Shown in pieces: positions 37,369 through 51,400 of a stretch of DNA of 64,000 bases. The translations under genes and the position numbers were made by a program. Within the stretch, counting starts at the first letter, position 1, and each line of letters starts with the position of its first letter. Origin of the DNA: Smittia aterrima (taxonomy: Eukaryota > Arthropoda > Insecta > Diptera > Chironomidae); contig CP093829.1 in assembly GCA_033063855.1 (NCBI GenBank), forward strand, positions 7,512,243 to 7,576,242, written 5' to 3'. Below the pieces are notes generated by a model. The model was given only the letters and a program-made list of their open reading frames with translations. It was not told where the DNA came from and searched no databases.

Positions 37369-40300
37369 GCCACCGCTTCCACTTTAGAACAGCAACAGTT
37401 TTCCCTCTTTTCCTACTTCAACCGTAATATCCGAAATATCTTCACCACCGCAACAACACATTTTCCGTTATATTCGTTTCGACGAAATTAAACAATAATC
37501 GTCAGGTACTTTTCTTGAATCGGGAGCTTTTCTTCTTTCTTCGCTTTGGCAAAAGAGAAACATAAATTCGCAAGGAAATGATTTGTGAGGAGTTTTGTGT
37601 ATTTATGGAGCAAACGCGCGTGGTGGGTCAAAGAAGGAAAGTCAGATATTTCGCTTGAGATATATTTCATTTTCCCCGTAAATCATTGTTTAATATTACT
37701 GGTTGCCTTTGTTTTGATGCCTTCCCTTCGCAACTTTTTTCTGATGAATTTCCTTGCCGAAGCGAAGCGAAACTTCTTAACTGAACTCGGCGCTGTCAAA
37801 CTTTCCGCGAAAGTATCTTTGGCCAATTTACTGTAAAAGGAAATTTTCTTAAATTTAAAGCGAGATAAATTGTATCAACGCCACTCGGAATTATTTAGAC
37901 GTTGCATCTACTTAGAGGCTGGAGATGAGGCGTAAATTTTCGTATATTTCTTTCCATATATCTCCACCTCTCTCCTTTGTTTATGCTACACAACGTTGAA
38001 TTAACGAAGTAATATTTCCTCTGCTGCTACTCGTTATTCTGGGGGTGATTTATGCTAGCTAGGAAAAATGCGTTTAAATAACTTTTTTTTATGCTACGAA
38101 TCGTATTTTAGCGAGTACAGCTATGGGTGTTGTAAGACGAACGAAGAAGTTGAATTTATTCGAAGGAGAGAGATCTGGAGGTGCAATAAAACTTGATTCT
38201 TCTAATTATTTCCTCGTCATATTTCATCAAAGAATTTATCACGTATAATGTTTTTTTTTTGGGAATCTTCGTGACACTTGTACATTCTCTCATGCTAAAC
38301 GATCTCTCCTTTGAAGCATGTAAATTCTTTTTGAATATATCAAGCGAATGGAATAATTTATAATTAAAGAAATTTTTGACATTCTTTCAACCTCCTCTCT
38401 TCCTTCTTCCCCGTTGAAGTATTAAATTATAAACTCGATGTAAAGTGCTTTGAAACAGATGGAACTGTCTCGAAGCAAATGCAGTTTATGAGCTGACTAC
38501 GGGCAATGAACAAGACATAGCGAAAGCGAGGGAAGAAGAAGAAGACAAAGTGGCGTCTTACAGTGCATTAAATATATAATCCATAAAGTTCTCTTATTTT
38601 TTTCTGTCTTCTTTCTCTGTTTTCCTTTGCATTTAAAACAGAGCGCAGAGGATTTCCATCGGAACTAAAATTGTATTTTCCAAAGCTCTCGGAGCAATAA
38701 TTTTTGATTTTTATTTGATTTTCCTGCTATCGTCTCTCCTTGCAACTAATCTCTTTCTCCTTCTTCGCTCGTATATATCTTCATAATAAAAATTTAATTA
38801 AAAGCTGTGTGTCTTTTGAAAGCTGGTAGATGGAAGAAAAAAGTGTCGAAAGAGAGCTGAAGGGTGGATGGGGAAAAGCAATTTGCAGAGAAGCAGCAAA
38901 AAGCGGCAGCCACAAGAAAACATTCTCCTAAAAACACTATTGGGTGTTTTATTATTTGAGATCTAGTCGAGCTTTTCTCAGGTTCAGAACTTTCATCTCA
39001 TAATCTGGTGGAGGTTGCACTGTACACACAAAAAGTGGTTTCGAGGCTAAAAGAATTTCTCGAAGGGATGACTAAACATTTTATAGAGACACTTTTAACG
39101 TTGGTCTGCGGAAAAAAATCCTCATCGGAGCTGTGTGGACATAGCAAAGGAACGAGAGGAAAGGCGAGAAAAATTAAATCACACTAAAACTGTTCGGAGA
39201 TTAAAATTACTTAGTGGCGAGCAGGGATTTTTATTTTTCCTACAACATACCACACTCACTTGCTCGCCCCGTGAAAATCTCTCGTCGCTGCTTCCTGACG
39301 AAGCAGAAGGAGGAGAAAGAAATCGGATTCTAGCAACAATCAACAGTCGACATGGGAAGAGCTATATCAATGCTTCAGTGGAATGTAAAACCTTTAATTT
39401 AACAGCCGTTTTTACCATCCTGAAGCCAAAAGTCCCAAAAGTATTTCATGTAAGCATGAAACGTTTCTCTGCACGACTGCAAATCGTATTTTGGCTACAT
39501 ATACGACAAAGTAGTGATAGTTGTTTGTCTGAACTCTCGTAAATTCCCTCGAATGAAGAATCAACAAAGAATTTTCAAAGCGAGACTTGCTCGTATTCAA
39601 TTCTAATGGCAGACGAAGTGAGATAAGTATTTTCTCTCTTTATTTTTTATTTTTTGCGTCGCCCACAAACGCCACATCATATTAAAGCCACCACAGCATA
39701 TATTTCGAGTGATACGGTAGTCACTCACTCAGCGCGATGAAAATTGTTTCAAAAGCTGCTCTCGAAACTTGCAAATTCCATATTTAATTTGCGACGACTC
39801 CGGCATGACACTTTTCATGGTGTCGATGATGCTGCTGCCTCTGTTGCTCAAATATTTTTTATTCTCCAACATATAAATTGTTTTTCGGAGCTCAACTTGC
39901 ATGAAATATATTTGTGGACATTCTGGTGAAGCAAAGGGGCGCCTGGCATGATTATAACAAAGACTCATGAGCACATAGACAGTGTGAAATCACTTTCTGT
40001 CCTGACGCTTCTAATACTTTTTTGTGCTTGAGCTGAACTCTGGTTTCATCACCATCAACAGCTCGATTCTTCGCTCTCGTTGCGAGGATGCATGACAAAG
40101 AACTCGACTGCCATACATTTCGAAGCGTGATAAAAACCATCGCTCCCACATTTAATCCAATATAGTTTACTCATTCCAGACATTGACTGGCCCTAAGCCT
40201 CGGACGAGAATACAACGAATTTTCCATTAACTCTTCCTCTCACTCTTTTCGAGTTTGGATCGTCGACGCTTCCATAATTATCTGTCGCGTGTAATTTTCT

Positions 40301-40710
40301 AGCCGTGAAAGCACTAAAAGCATCCCTCGCATCGATATTGATTTAAATTAAACGCAAAATTACTCCTCTCGACGTGCATGTATATTTGGTTGGGAATATC
40401 GAGTTTTGTAACTTAATGATGATGCGGCGAGTTTTACATTTCATGAACATGAGAAAAATCAGAATTTTAAGGAGATTAAAGTTGCGACGAATTATTAGAT
40501 TGATTAAACAAAAAATTTGTTATCTGAGTTGAAAGATTCAAAAGCAAAGCAACTCCCCTTTGGGTTTCTAACTTTCCTCCGCTCATGTGTGAGACGTAAT
40601 CTGAGTGAAATACTTTTTCCGAGCTCATATAAAAGTATCTAGCAGTTTTAGCAACAGATAAAACTCTATCTCGCATCATAACTAATTACGGAGAGAGAGT
40701 ACAAAAACAG

Positions 40711-40722
40711 ACACACACACAC
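40711..40722. repeat. (AC)6 tract
   Basis: Six AC units preceded by a short GAGAGAGA tract at 40691-40698; simple intronic repeat. Confidence 0.85.
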
Positions 40723-43592
40723 GTTTCACAATAAAGTTATTCGCAAAGCGAAATTGAATCAGCAGGGGAAAACGAGAAGTTTTCCATTGCTGACCACAAA
40801 CGCCATACGACTTTAATTAGATTTTTCGACTTTCAGTTCTCTGTTTTTATGGGAAGTTCCATTAGGATTTGATGAAGATCACTTCGATATGTTGCCTGCA
40901 ATGTTATTTTTCGCCCAAAATAAGTCAATTGATGATGAAAAAAAAAGCAATTTTATGAGATTTTTCCAATTTTCAGTAAAAGCTGAGTGGAGCGAAGGAA
41001 CGAGCGAAATTAAAAACATTTTTAATTAAAGTCATTGGCTGCTGGCAGCCGTTGCGAAGAGCAGGAAGGGGGAGAGCTGAGTGTGTGAATAAAGGGATGC
41101 GTTGATGAACATCGATGAGTTGAAATCGAACGAAAGAGCGGCACGAGTATCACGTTCAATAAACCAGAATAATTGTTAAATAAATATTAAATTTCCCTCG
41201 AGATAAATCGAATTTCGGTCTTGTTCGTCTCTCTCTCTCACTCCTATTTAATCACAAATCATTTATATCGCTCGTCGTCATAGGTGAAATGATGTAAAAT
41301 ATATTTCTAAGCTCTCCACTTCTTCTTGTTCTCTTCGAAAAATATTTCCATTCGTGAAATTCTGTTTGATGTTTGACTGATGTGGAAACTTCAATTAAAA
41401 TCATGTTAAAAATCAACATCCGCCCCATCTCTATCGACACAACTTTGTCGTTTTGCCATGAAAATCATATTTTCCATCTCTTGCTCTACATGTCGCCCCT
41501 CATTTTTCATCAAACTCAACCGTGACGAGGGAGAATTTCTCTTTTTTTTATTATTAAAAAGCTACATACATCAACAAGCAATGAAAAAGCAAAATTAAGT
41601 CATAAAATGTTATTTTCCCAGCACTCGTTGCTAGTCGTCGTTCGTCGTGTGTGGCAGGCGAAAAAAAAAAGCTGAGTTTAATTATGTTTGAAAAAGGGAA
41701 ATCAAAAATTTTTCGAGTTATTTCCCGTCTGTGCATCATTGGGTTTGAGTGTGAGCCTTTGAAGGAGACGACAACTCAATTTAGACGACGACACATAATT
41801 ACTTCTCTATTGAAATTCCTTCGACATCATAATTATGAGCTTAAATGGGGATTTTATGAAATGAATCCATTGAGAGAAGTATCGGGAAGGATTTCACAGG
41901 GAGACGAGAAAGAAGAAGAAGAATATTTATCCAACCACTTTCCGTGGATTATTGAAGAACGGAGCATTGCATAAACCCATCAACATTATATTGTTTGCAT
42001 TGGATTATTATTTCTCTTCATTTCATTTTTTTGCTGTTTACTTTTGCTGAGGAATAAAAATATCTAATAGGTCAATGCTTAAGTGAAATTTTCCAGAACT
42101 CTCCTTGTCTCACACTCTCATGAAATATTCATAGATAGAAACAATCCATCGAGAGACAGCAGAAACACTTTTCATTTTCACTCGAGCTTTATCATTCCAC
42201 TCCTCGCTCCGCCTTGTGTGTTTGCCATGAATTATATGAAGTGATTCAATGAATTTTATTTTGAGAATTTGAGCATTTTTCGTTTATAAGCACGTTCTGC
42301 AAATATTTGAGCAAATCAGAAAACAATATTGAAACGATTTTGACGATCTATTAAAAGGATTAAGTACATTAAATATTGGCAGAAAGAAAATGAAATGCTG
42401 CTTCCGTTCGATGAAATGTTTTTCCCATTTTTTTTCCTTCTCCTCCTTCGTTTCGAGATGAGACACGAGATGTGGAAGAGATTTTTCTCTTTCTGCTCAC
42501 ACCCTCGAACAAAGCAACAACCCATCGAAGTATTCAGCCCATCAAAGCCTCTGAACAAAAATAAGTTTTGAGATTTAATTAAAAATTAAAAGTTTTCCTC
42601 TGTTGGCTTTACGTGAACGAGAAGCAGAATCGGAATCATACATGAAGAGATTATGCCATCACGATGAGAGAAAGTTGGGTTCATTCGTACCTTGTCCCCA
42701 ATGTTTTGCTTTTCACAATTTTCGTTCTTATTAAGCAATAAATTCGTTTACTTTTAGCATGGAAAGAAAAGTCGTAGTCGCTCGTATCTCTTTCACTTTC
42801 CCTCCACTTATTTATGTTTAAACGAGATGAGATAACTTATCCCCTTTTTTCCACAAACAAGAGAAGAGGCCGCCTCAATGCTACCTCATAATTCAGTCCG
42901 TTTGTTAATTCTCAGTTTTTATCCTCTCGAAAGAGCTTCATCCCCGATAGCTCTTCGCTTTGCTAATTTTCATATTTTTTACACACTTTTATCCTTAGCA
43001 TAAATCAGAATCCGTTTTTGCTGTTTTCTTTTTGCTTTTGCTGCTCTCTCAGAAGCAACAGAAGTATAAATTATAAATTTTCTCCTTTCCTTTCCTTCGG
43101 TAGCTGTTTAAACATCCTTAATTATAAGAATAATACACAGAAGAGCATGAATTTCACATTGTTAAAGTCAGGCTTTTCATTTTTCATGCCAATTAAAATT
43201 TAATAACTTCACTTGGGAGCTTTTTGGCTTATTTACGTTTATCTGGGTGATGTGGCAAGATATAAAAACAGCAAAGCGATAGATTTAAAGGATTTAGCGT
43301 TACCGTTTCCGCGCCAACAACGTAAGTTTCAATTTTCCCAAATCCTTCCCCTTTCGTGTTTTAATATTTTCCCAAGTATTATACTCAAAATGAGTGAGAG
43401 AGAGAGAAAGCTCTTCAAGTTTGAACGTCATAAAAGAATATTCCTTGTCAATTAATTCAATGTGTGAGAAAACGTGTGAGACTACGAACAATTAAATATT
43501 CATGTCCGTTGACAGTGAAACGTATACGACAATTTTCTTTTAGTTGCCGCAAAGGGACGAACTCAATTTCATAATAACAATATAAAAAGCAT

Positions 43593-43790
43593 AAACGCGC
43601 ATTGTCGTCTTTGCCTTACCTGCTGTCTAAACGGCAAAAATTCACATGTGAACGCTCGTTGGCAATTAGTAGAGGAGATACAGGCCGCGCTTTTGCTAAA
43701 GGTATGAGCTGTCACGAAGCTTGCAATTAACAATGTAATTAAAATTAATTTGATTTAATTTACTTTGCACCACCGGGTCGTTTTTATGGC
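43593..43790. promoter_or_regulatory. Candidate enhancer or conserved element (E-box palindrome, homeodomain cores)
   Basis: A high-complexity block in AT-rich intron. It contains a perfect 12-bp palindrome TTCACATGTGAA at 43641-43652 (E-box CATGTG core) and GGCAATTAGTAG. GCAATTAACAATGTAATTA follows, and CTTTGCACCACCGGGTCG ends the block. On the minus strand a CAGCAG|GTAAGG donor-like site lies near 43615-43627, so a small exon is an alternative reading, but no convincing coding frame ends there. Function is inferred from motifs only. Confidence 0.3.
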
Positions 43791-46700
43791 TCTTTATGTT
43801 CACAAAAGCTTTTATAGTATTTTTTTTATTTATTTAATTAAATTCAATTTCCACGACTTGTCGTCGACACGATTATGTAATGCACAATATGAATTGACTT
43901 TAGGGTTCAACGCAAGAGTTTCTGTTTGAGTTTCTATTTGACAAAAACCTTTTCTTCTTCGTTCAAGTCCAAGTTTGGACCACAAGGAAACTTTTGTTTA
44001 TGTAATTTGAATTTAAAATTTTCTTTAAAAACTTTTCCTTTCGCCTTTTTCAGTGAAGAGAGCAAATGTTTGATTCGTATTCTTCGTTCTGTTTCTATCG
44101 GTTACTTCAGCATCAAATTATGCAAATTAGTTTGCAAATTAATTTCACTTTTGGCCTTTAGTCGTCAGCGCGAAATGTTCCTTAAAGTTTTTTTTCTTCT
44201 CTTCGTTTCCTCTCGCTCACTCGTTTTTACCCTCTGGACTTAACAGACACAATAATGAGATGCGAAAAGGAATCTTTAAGATTTTAATTACGTAATATTT
44301 CTTTTCCCTTCTCAACGTCCCTCGTTGGAGGAGAAAAAATTGTTTAAAAAGTTTTCTTTACGACGGTGGACAGAAAAGTTAAAGGATCCACAATTCAATT
44401 CAAGTTTCACCTTTCGCTCGACACTATTTCTCTCGGTCGCAGTCGTCTCACGACTTCACAAATTACACAAAACTTTTATTACACAATTATTTGATGTAAA
44501 AGCTAATTGATCTAGCTCTACTTCTTGTCCGCCAAAAAACAAACGAACGCGAACAACTTTCTTGACTTTGCTAATTTCCAAAAATTCCAAACATCGAATT
44601 AAAATTCGCTTTCGCTAGAAAAACTCTTCATTCACGTAAAAATTTCTCGTTTCTGTTTTGATACCGACACGACAATGAGTTATACAAGGAGAACGGTCTA
44701 TGATAAACACAAAACTGCTAGCGAGCACAACAAGTATCAAGAGAAAATGTGTGTGAAAATTGGAAATGGGAAAAATTTATTTCTCTTCGAGTTGCCGTTT
44801 TCCTTCGAAAGGGGGAGCAGCTGAAGATGAAATTTATTTTAATATGGGAAAATAGAAGCAACAGGCTTTCGGAGTTGAAAGTCAGACTCGGGGTTGACAC
44901 ACATACACGAAGCTCCCTCTGACAAACACACAACCGAGAATAGATTTCCCCTCATTTAATGACGTCATCATTATTATGATAGAGCCGAGTGCATTTACAT
45001 TGCTCCAGAGCTCTCTCCATGTTTTCCACTCGAATGGAAACCTGTTACTATGCTCGCATTTTAGATGAAAAACAAGCAACAGCGAAAATCAATTTCGGTT
45101 GTCTCGGAGATGAGAATTATATCTGAGTAGCAGAGGCTTTCGGTATCGCAAGTAACGGTTGTCTTGGAAGCTTTTTTTCTTCCATCCTCTCGCTCGGTAT
45201 CGAAGGACAAAGTCTCTGCAATAGAAAACATCCAGCAGACTACACACTCATACTGTATAGGTTACCGTGGGCGTTTACGAGAGATACAGGAGAAAAAAAA
45301 GACTAAAACCACCGAAAAAAAAGCTGCTTGATATGCTCGGCTTTGAAATATTGTTCAAGCATGTGCGCAACAGCCTGAAACGATCGAGAGTCTGCGTCAT
45401 GCTTTTCATTATTTTATTTCATTTCCCTTTCTACAAAATTTCGATGCTGCCTCGTCTCAGTGTTCGTGAATCAACAAATGTAGCTTGCGACGCTCACACA
45501 AGTGCAAGGAAGCGAATGTAAGTTGAAAACATTCTCTGCTGCTTACAGATTTCTTTTCCCTTCTTACAGATGAAAACGTTTCGTGGAAAATCGGTCTTTA
45601 ATTATTCTGCGATTTCTTATTTATTTCGAAACACACATTTCTAAGGTTTTATGTCGTCGATACTGAGCCATCTACGGAATTGCGACATTTATAACGCAAG
45701 ATCTTACCCCACATTTACCCATTGAACCTTTTTTTCTTTTCCCTTTGTTTGATCTGCCTTTGCAGGCGAGATAAGTTGAAAACTCTGAAGGTTTTCTTTT
45801 TTCTTGTTTTGTTTCGTTCTCGTCTCACTCTCTTCAATATTTTTCCATCTTGATTTCGTCCTTAACATTATAAGCTTGAAATAATCGAGGGCGAAAGAAG
45901 ATAAGTTAATGAACTATAAAATTTCATACGCTTTTAGCTTTAAGCTAACGTGCCCTAAAAGCATAAAGCAAAAAAGTTTATGTTGCTGCTTTTCTTTTTT
46001 CGAAAATAAACATGTTTTTTCCGTTCTCCCTGCTCTGGACAACAACAAATTTATTTTTCTGTCTTATTTGTTTTTTTGTTAGATATTTCATAAACACGTA
46101 ATATCTGCTTTGCTAAGGGAAAGACAAAGAGTTCACTTTAAAATCATAATTAAAGTTCAATTCGATTCGGAAAGAGAGAAATCGAAAAATCTTCTTTCCC
46201 GGAACCGCAAATTTGTAATAAATAAATAATTGCTTGCGATTTGCCAACGAGTCTGCAAAACGAGGGCGAATCCATGAATCACTTTAAAGCGCACCTTCGA
46301 TATTAAATTTGTCAATGATGTCATTATTATTTATGTGGCCTTTTTTTTCTTTCCTAGGAACGATATTAAAAACGAGTGCGGCACTTTTCCTCTTCCTGCA
46401 AGTGGCAGCTTGTGCTCTATATCGTCTTTCACAACCTTTCTTTGCCATCCTTCGCGACTGTGATTCCAAAAGGCACATACGATGGAGCAAAAAAGTCATA
46501 AAAGAAGAAAGAAAAACACTATACGTCAGTTAAATACCTATAAGCAAATTTGTGTTTCCTCTTTCCCCTCCCCCCGTCTCCCTCTCCTTCGCCTCAATCT
46601 CTCGTAACTTTCTCGCAATTCCATCGCTGAGCAATTCATCTTCGTTGAGGTTTTGCCATTAAATCTACATCTACAATAATGCACATCTTTTTCTTTCGCC

Positions 46701-48457
46701 GGAGCTAATAAATTGTTTTCTGTATTACCGCTCTTCGTTTCTTTCTTTTTCCCATCTTTGTTTCCCATCAACCCACCCGAACCCCTCCACGTATGAGTAA
46801 AACGTGTTTTCATTTATTGCGTACCATCTAGCAAGAGTCAAAGATGAAACGAAAAAAGGGAAAGGGGGAGCGAGGAGAGTAAGAAAAAATCATGTAAATT
46901 TTATCAACCCAAAAAAGAGCTCCACTCGAACGAACGACGACGACGACCACAAGAGGAGAAGACAACTGTTGTGCTGTTTTTCTCATCGTTTCGTTTCCAT
47001 GGAATTTATGTTTATTATTTTCATATATCTCTTGCTCCGCTCTTGCACACAAGCACGAACAAAGGAAAAGTCACACAGTCATGCAACACAGATTTTCACA
47101 TCTTCGTTCTTCTCTGGTAGATCCGAATTAATGTAAAATCATTTTTCAAACATTCCTTTCCATACTTTTTTGTGTGTTTGGTTATTTTGTCCCCGCAAAT
47201 CAACTCTGAAGATACACCGGAGGCTGTTGTTGTTTGTGCCGCCATTCTGGGTGACACCTTTCGTTTGGAATCTTCAATTTTCCGCTTAATGAATCCATCA
47301 ATTTGTCAGCTAACCGTTCGTACCAAAAATTTCGAATCTTTTTCCTGAGAGGACATGCCAGGAAGGGGTGGATGGGGACGTTCCAGGCATTCTCATTGTA
47401 TCATCTCTTCTCGCTCTACAACAACACTCAAACTCTATTTAAATGGAAATTGTTGAATTAGCTTTGGCTTGAACTGGGCGCAGAGCATTGAAGGGAGAAA
47501 TCAAATCTAAAACGCCTCTCATGCGACCGAGAAACCCTATTTGTTTTTATTTGTGCCTTTCGTTTCGACTCCAACTGTGCGAAGTGAAATTTTCCATTTC
47601 GTTCAGCTCCTTTATCAATCTCTGCTCAAAGCTTTTTAACTTTTCGCTGTTGCTGCTGATGTGTTTTTTATCCATCATGACCTCGCAGTCGCTCTCGCAT
47701 GAAAAGCGGGTAAACTTTATCAATTGGAACGCAAATATGTGTAGTTGAATGAAGGTACATACGCGAGAATAAAACAATCTATTGTTTCCACAGCTTTGTG
47801 ATATCACACGATTTGAACGTCATTCAAAGCAGCACAAGCACAAGACGGGAGAAGAATAAAGTGGAGCGAAGTCTGACGTGTGTTTGAAATTGTTTAGCTT
47901 GACGGCAAATCGAGGGTTAACAACGAAAAAAAAAATTCCAATCAGAAGCTCCAATATGAATTAAATGAAAAGCAATTTGGTTTAGAGAGGGAGTGAGAGA
48001 GAGAGAGATTGGGGAGAAATTGAAAAAAACAACGCAACCATTAATCAGACAAGTGAGATGGAGAGTGAAAATAAAAGCTAAGAGCATACACCATAAAAAC
48101 ACCCCCGCAGTTCAATGCTGAGCAGAGAGCGAGTAGATTACGAACTAGAACACAATAAATAAAAATTTATTTGTTATTTTTCCTGTCCTTCGACTCCGAA
48201 GCGTCCAAGATGAATGAGACTAAGAACGAAACTCATTGATCAGCAATGAAGCTTCGATTGCTTTCAGCAGGAAATTAAGCGAATTAATTCATTAATTTAT
48301 TTCAGAGCATTTCAACGGAGCCCGAAGATGGAACGTTTTAAGCTCAAACTTGCGAGTGTAAACTCCGTTAGAATAATCATAGATAACAATATTTATAGAT
48401 GCGACACAGAAGTTCGAGGAAGTTAAATTGTTGGAGCAAAATATACGATTCCAATCT

Positions 48458-48482
48458 GGAATCAAACATTTTGTTTGATTCC
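48458..48482. repeat. 11-bp perfect inverted repeat with nearby third copy
   Basis: GGAATCAAACA pairs with TGTTTGATTCC around a TTT loop. A further direct copy of most of the arm, GGATTCAAACA, follows at 48488-48498, and GATTCC precedes it at 48447-48452. This arrangement suggests a cluster of binding sites or a degraded small element rather than chance. Confidence 0.6.
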
Positions 48483-51400
48483 GAAAGGGATTCAAACAAA
48501 GCAAAAACAATTCAACCTCCTTGAAATCAATTTCGGCGAAGTGTCGCATCTAGGTATATTGTTATCTATGTTAGAATAATCAAAACCCATTGTTGATGTA
48601 AATTATTCCTATTTTTCAAACTCCAATTTACATATTCAAATGCTTCCTGACTGGGGAAATTTCCACAACGTTCGTTCGGTGGATAGAAGCCCCCAACAAA
48701 GGTCTATTATCAAGAGATGTGTCGCTTTCTATTATCGAACGTATTTGTGCCCTTTTCCCCGCATGAGCAAAAAAGTGTAATTTCATGGCGTTGAAATTGA
48801 ATTAAAATTTTATTTTCTCTCGTGATTTTTTTCCTTCTTGTTTTCCATTTTTTGTTGCGAAAATGTTCAATTTATGACATCAAACATTTTAAAGCTTTCA
48901 ATTTCGGTTCATCAATTTATTTCACTCAATGACATTGCGTTCAAGCTACTCTTCGAATTTTCGGCATTAGATTACCATCAATATTTCCTCCATCATCGTC
49001 TTCTTCAAACAATTGAACGAGTCCGAGATATTTCATAAATAAAATCGAAATCATTGGAGGAGAAACCGAGATCTGCCAAAATATGCTTTATTGTAAATAA
49101 ATTCAATTCAATAATCGGAATTCAATCAGAGAGAAAGGAAAAAGGAAGACGCAAGTCATCATGAATTTTTCTTTCTTTTATTTTCTCTCGACGGAGGCCA
49201 AGAAACTAATTACATGAATGTTAATACTTTTTGCTTTTTTTTACCAAGGGAATTTCCGTTTCTAGTTAGAGACGACGACGAAAGTCAACAGGCAAACTTT
49301 CGATGGCTGCGAAAAACAAGATAAATTGCCGCTGGCAACAATTCATTTGGATTTACAAATACTTATTGAAATAAAGTCGAGCCAGGAGCCACCCTCGTCA
49401 AAACTCATCGAGCTAACAAGAAAAATGATGAAATTCAGTGATTTTTAAACAAAGTAGAGAATTCGACGGTCAATTTCGTCTCGTGCTTGCAGGCGATTTG
49501 ACAAATTTGATACCGGCCGATGGAAAATTGAAGGGAGAAATTACTTCAAACTCGGGTTTCTGTTTTTTTTTTGCATGTAAAAATTCAATTACGAACGGGC
49601 GGAAAATGATTTTCCCTCATTTTTTTTCGTGATGGAACATCCAGTCGAGTCGAGAGATGTTTTCAAGCATCACAAAGTGGATGAAAAATGCCCCGAAAAA
49701 ATGTCACAAGAGCAAGGGAAATTATTTAAAGTACAATCTAACATCATTTACATGCGAGATTGAATATTTTTGAGCTCGAAACTCTCGCGTTCATCATAAA
49801 TGAATATTCAAATACATTTTTGTCTCGTATCTCTGCTAAATTCAATCCCCGCAAGTGAATTAATAAAATTACAGAGAATGAAATTGTCATCGAACGAAGC
49901 CAAGGCAAAAAGAGTGAATACCCAAAAAAGCGTCTGTTTTTTCCTCATAGCCTCGATTCAATCGGCTCAAACAGCGTTACACAATTCGCCTGTGCTTCAT
50001 CCTCTTGCCTTTTACATCATACGGCTTACTCATCCAGATTTTCACTTTGATCTTGTTTCATTTTGCCTTTAGGACATCAATAACGTTGCATGAAATAGAT
50101 ATCAATAAAAAAACTCTTTCTCCTTTCCTGCCAGCTTCTAAAGCGCGTGTGCTGTGCATAGCAGAAAAAACGATAGCAACAGGATTCTCCGAATTGCCTT
50201 TTCACCATTTGAATTCGTTCGATAATTATAACATGGTTTTCCTATTTGCATCTCGAGGCAATAGATTCACATACGCGATCGACAGGTAGGACGACACTGA
50301 ATTGGAAATTATGTTTTAATCAAGTTCCATCCTCCTCCTTCAATCCTTCATTCTCGAATATGTTCAATATTTGATTTTCCTGTCGAAGCTTGTTGCATAT
50401 AAATTTTATTATTTAGTTGTAACTTCAAGAATGATGAACGACTTTAAAAGAATAAATTTTACAGCTGCTCATAACGATTTTCCGGATCGAAAGCTTTTTC
50501 CGAAAAAGAAAATCGAGTCGAGTGCCATCTTTTCCTTTTGTCGCAAGGAGTAACAAGAGATGGCGTAGTTATCAATGGAAACTCAGGGAAATTCATGGGG
50601 AACTCTGTAACTTGACTAAAGACAAAGTCAAGTACTTGCTTGCAAGTTGAGCTTCCCTTCCGAGAACTGAACTAAACGTCTGACAGTTCCGAACGGTGAA
50701 TGGTTATAAATATTTCAATAATCAACGTCCCTCGGGGCAAATCGTATTTTATTTAATCTCTTACTGAATTATTCAGACTTTAAACAACCTTTTTCGTTCT
50801 CTTCAAAGTGCTCGACAAAGTGATTCAATGCAAGAGACTTCGAGAGACTCGCTACGACAGGAAAGTAAATGTATTTTAGGCCTTGCAAATCTGTGACTCT
50901 CTTAAAAGCTTGTGTTTCGAGATCATCAGATGCTACGTTAATCTTCACGAGCTGTTTAGAAGTGAAAATAAACTTTTATTTATTATCGTTTGCAATTTGC
51001 AGTGAAGTTCAAAGATAGAAGAGAGAGAGAATTTCGAATGAAATTTTCAGTATAAATAAGGTCCTTTATGCAATAAATATTATCTTTGGATTAGAGCCAA
51101 TTTCAACAACTTCCACATAGAAGGTGTTGCATTTTATTTGCATTTTTGGTTAAAAGTTTTGCTGTGCGGGGCGATTTTTGCCGCTTTCTTCTTCTTCCCT
51201 CTCGTCTTCCTCTCATTTGGTTCGAGAATCGTTTCATGAATAAATAAAATAAATTTTCTTGCCAGTGTTTTTCTGTTCTGTGTGTGTCTGTTATTAGTCA
51301 TCGGAGCATCGAGAACTGAGAAGAAGGTTTTTTATGAAGCTAATGACAACTGCCAGACATCCTTTCTACTCCGCTCCAGTTCCACCCGAAATATGTTGGC

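Larger units (their letters stand above)
33423..43592. other. Intronic DNA right of the nested gene (10.2 kb)
   Basis: AT-rich intron of the minus-strand gene. It holds a hairpin at 35309-35334 (AAACCGAAA / TTTCGGTTT, 8-nt A-rich loop), (GCT)5 at 37354-37368, (AC)6 at 40711-40722 and many short CTCTC or GAGA tracts. Open frames such as 39135-39542 and 41651-41974 show no domain, bounded exon structure or normal composition. No gene is supported. Confidence 0.65.

Noticed and set aside
39729..39974. Overlapping open frames on both strands
   Set aside because: Neither has splice context or recognisable motifs, and mutual antisense openness is common in this composition.
47110..47135. GGTAGATCCGAATT resembling part of miR-10
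   Set aside because: Only about 12 consecutive bases match, the 5' end of the mature sequence is absent and no flanking hairpin is visible.
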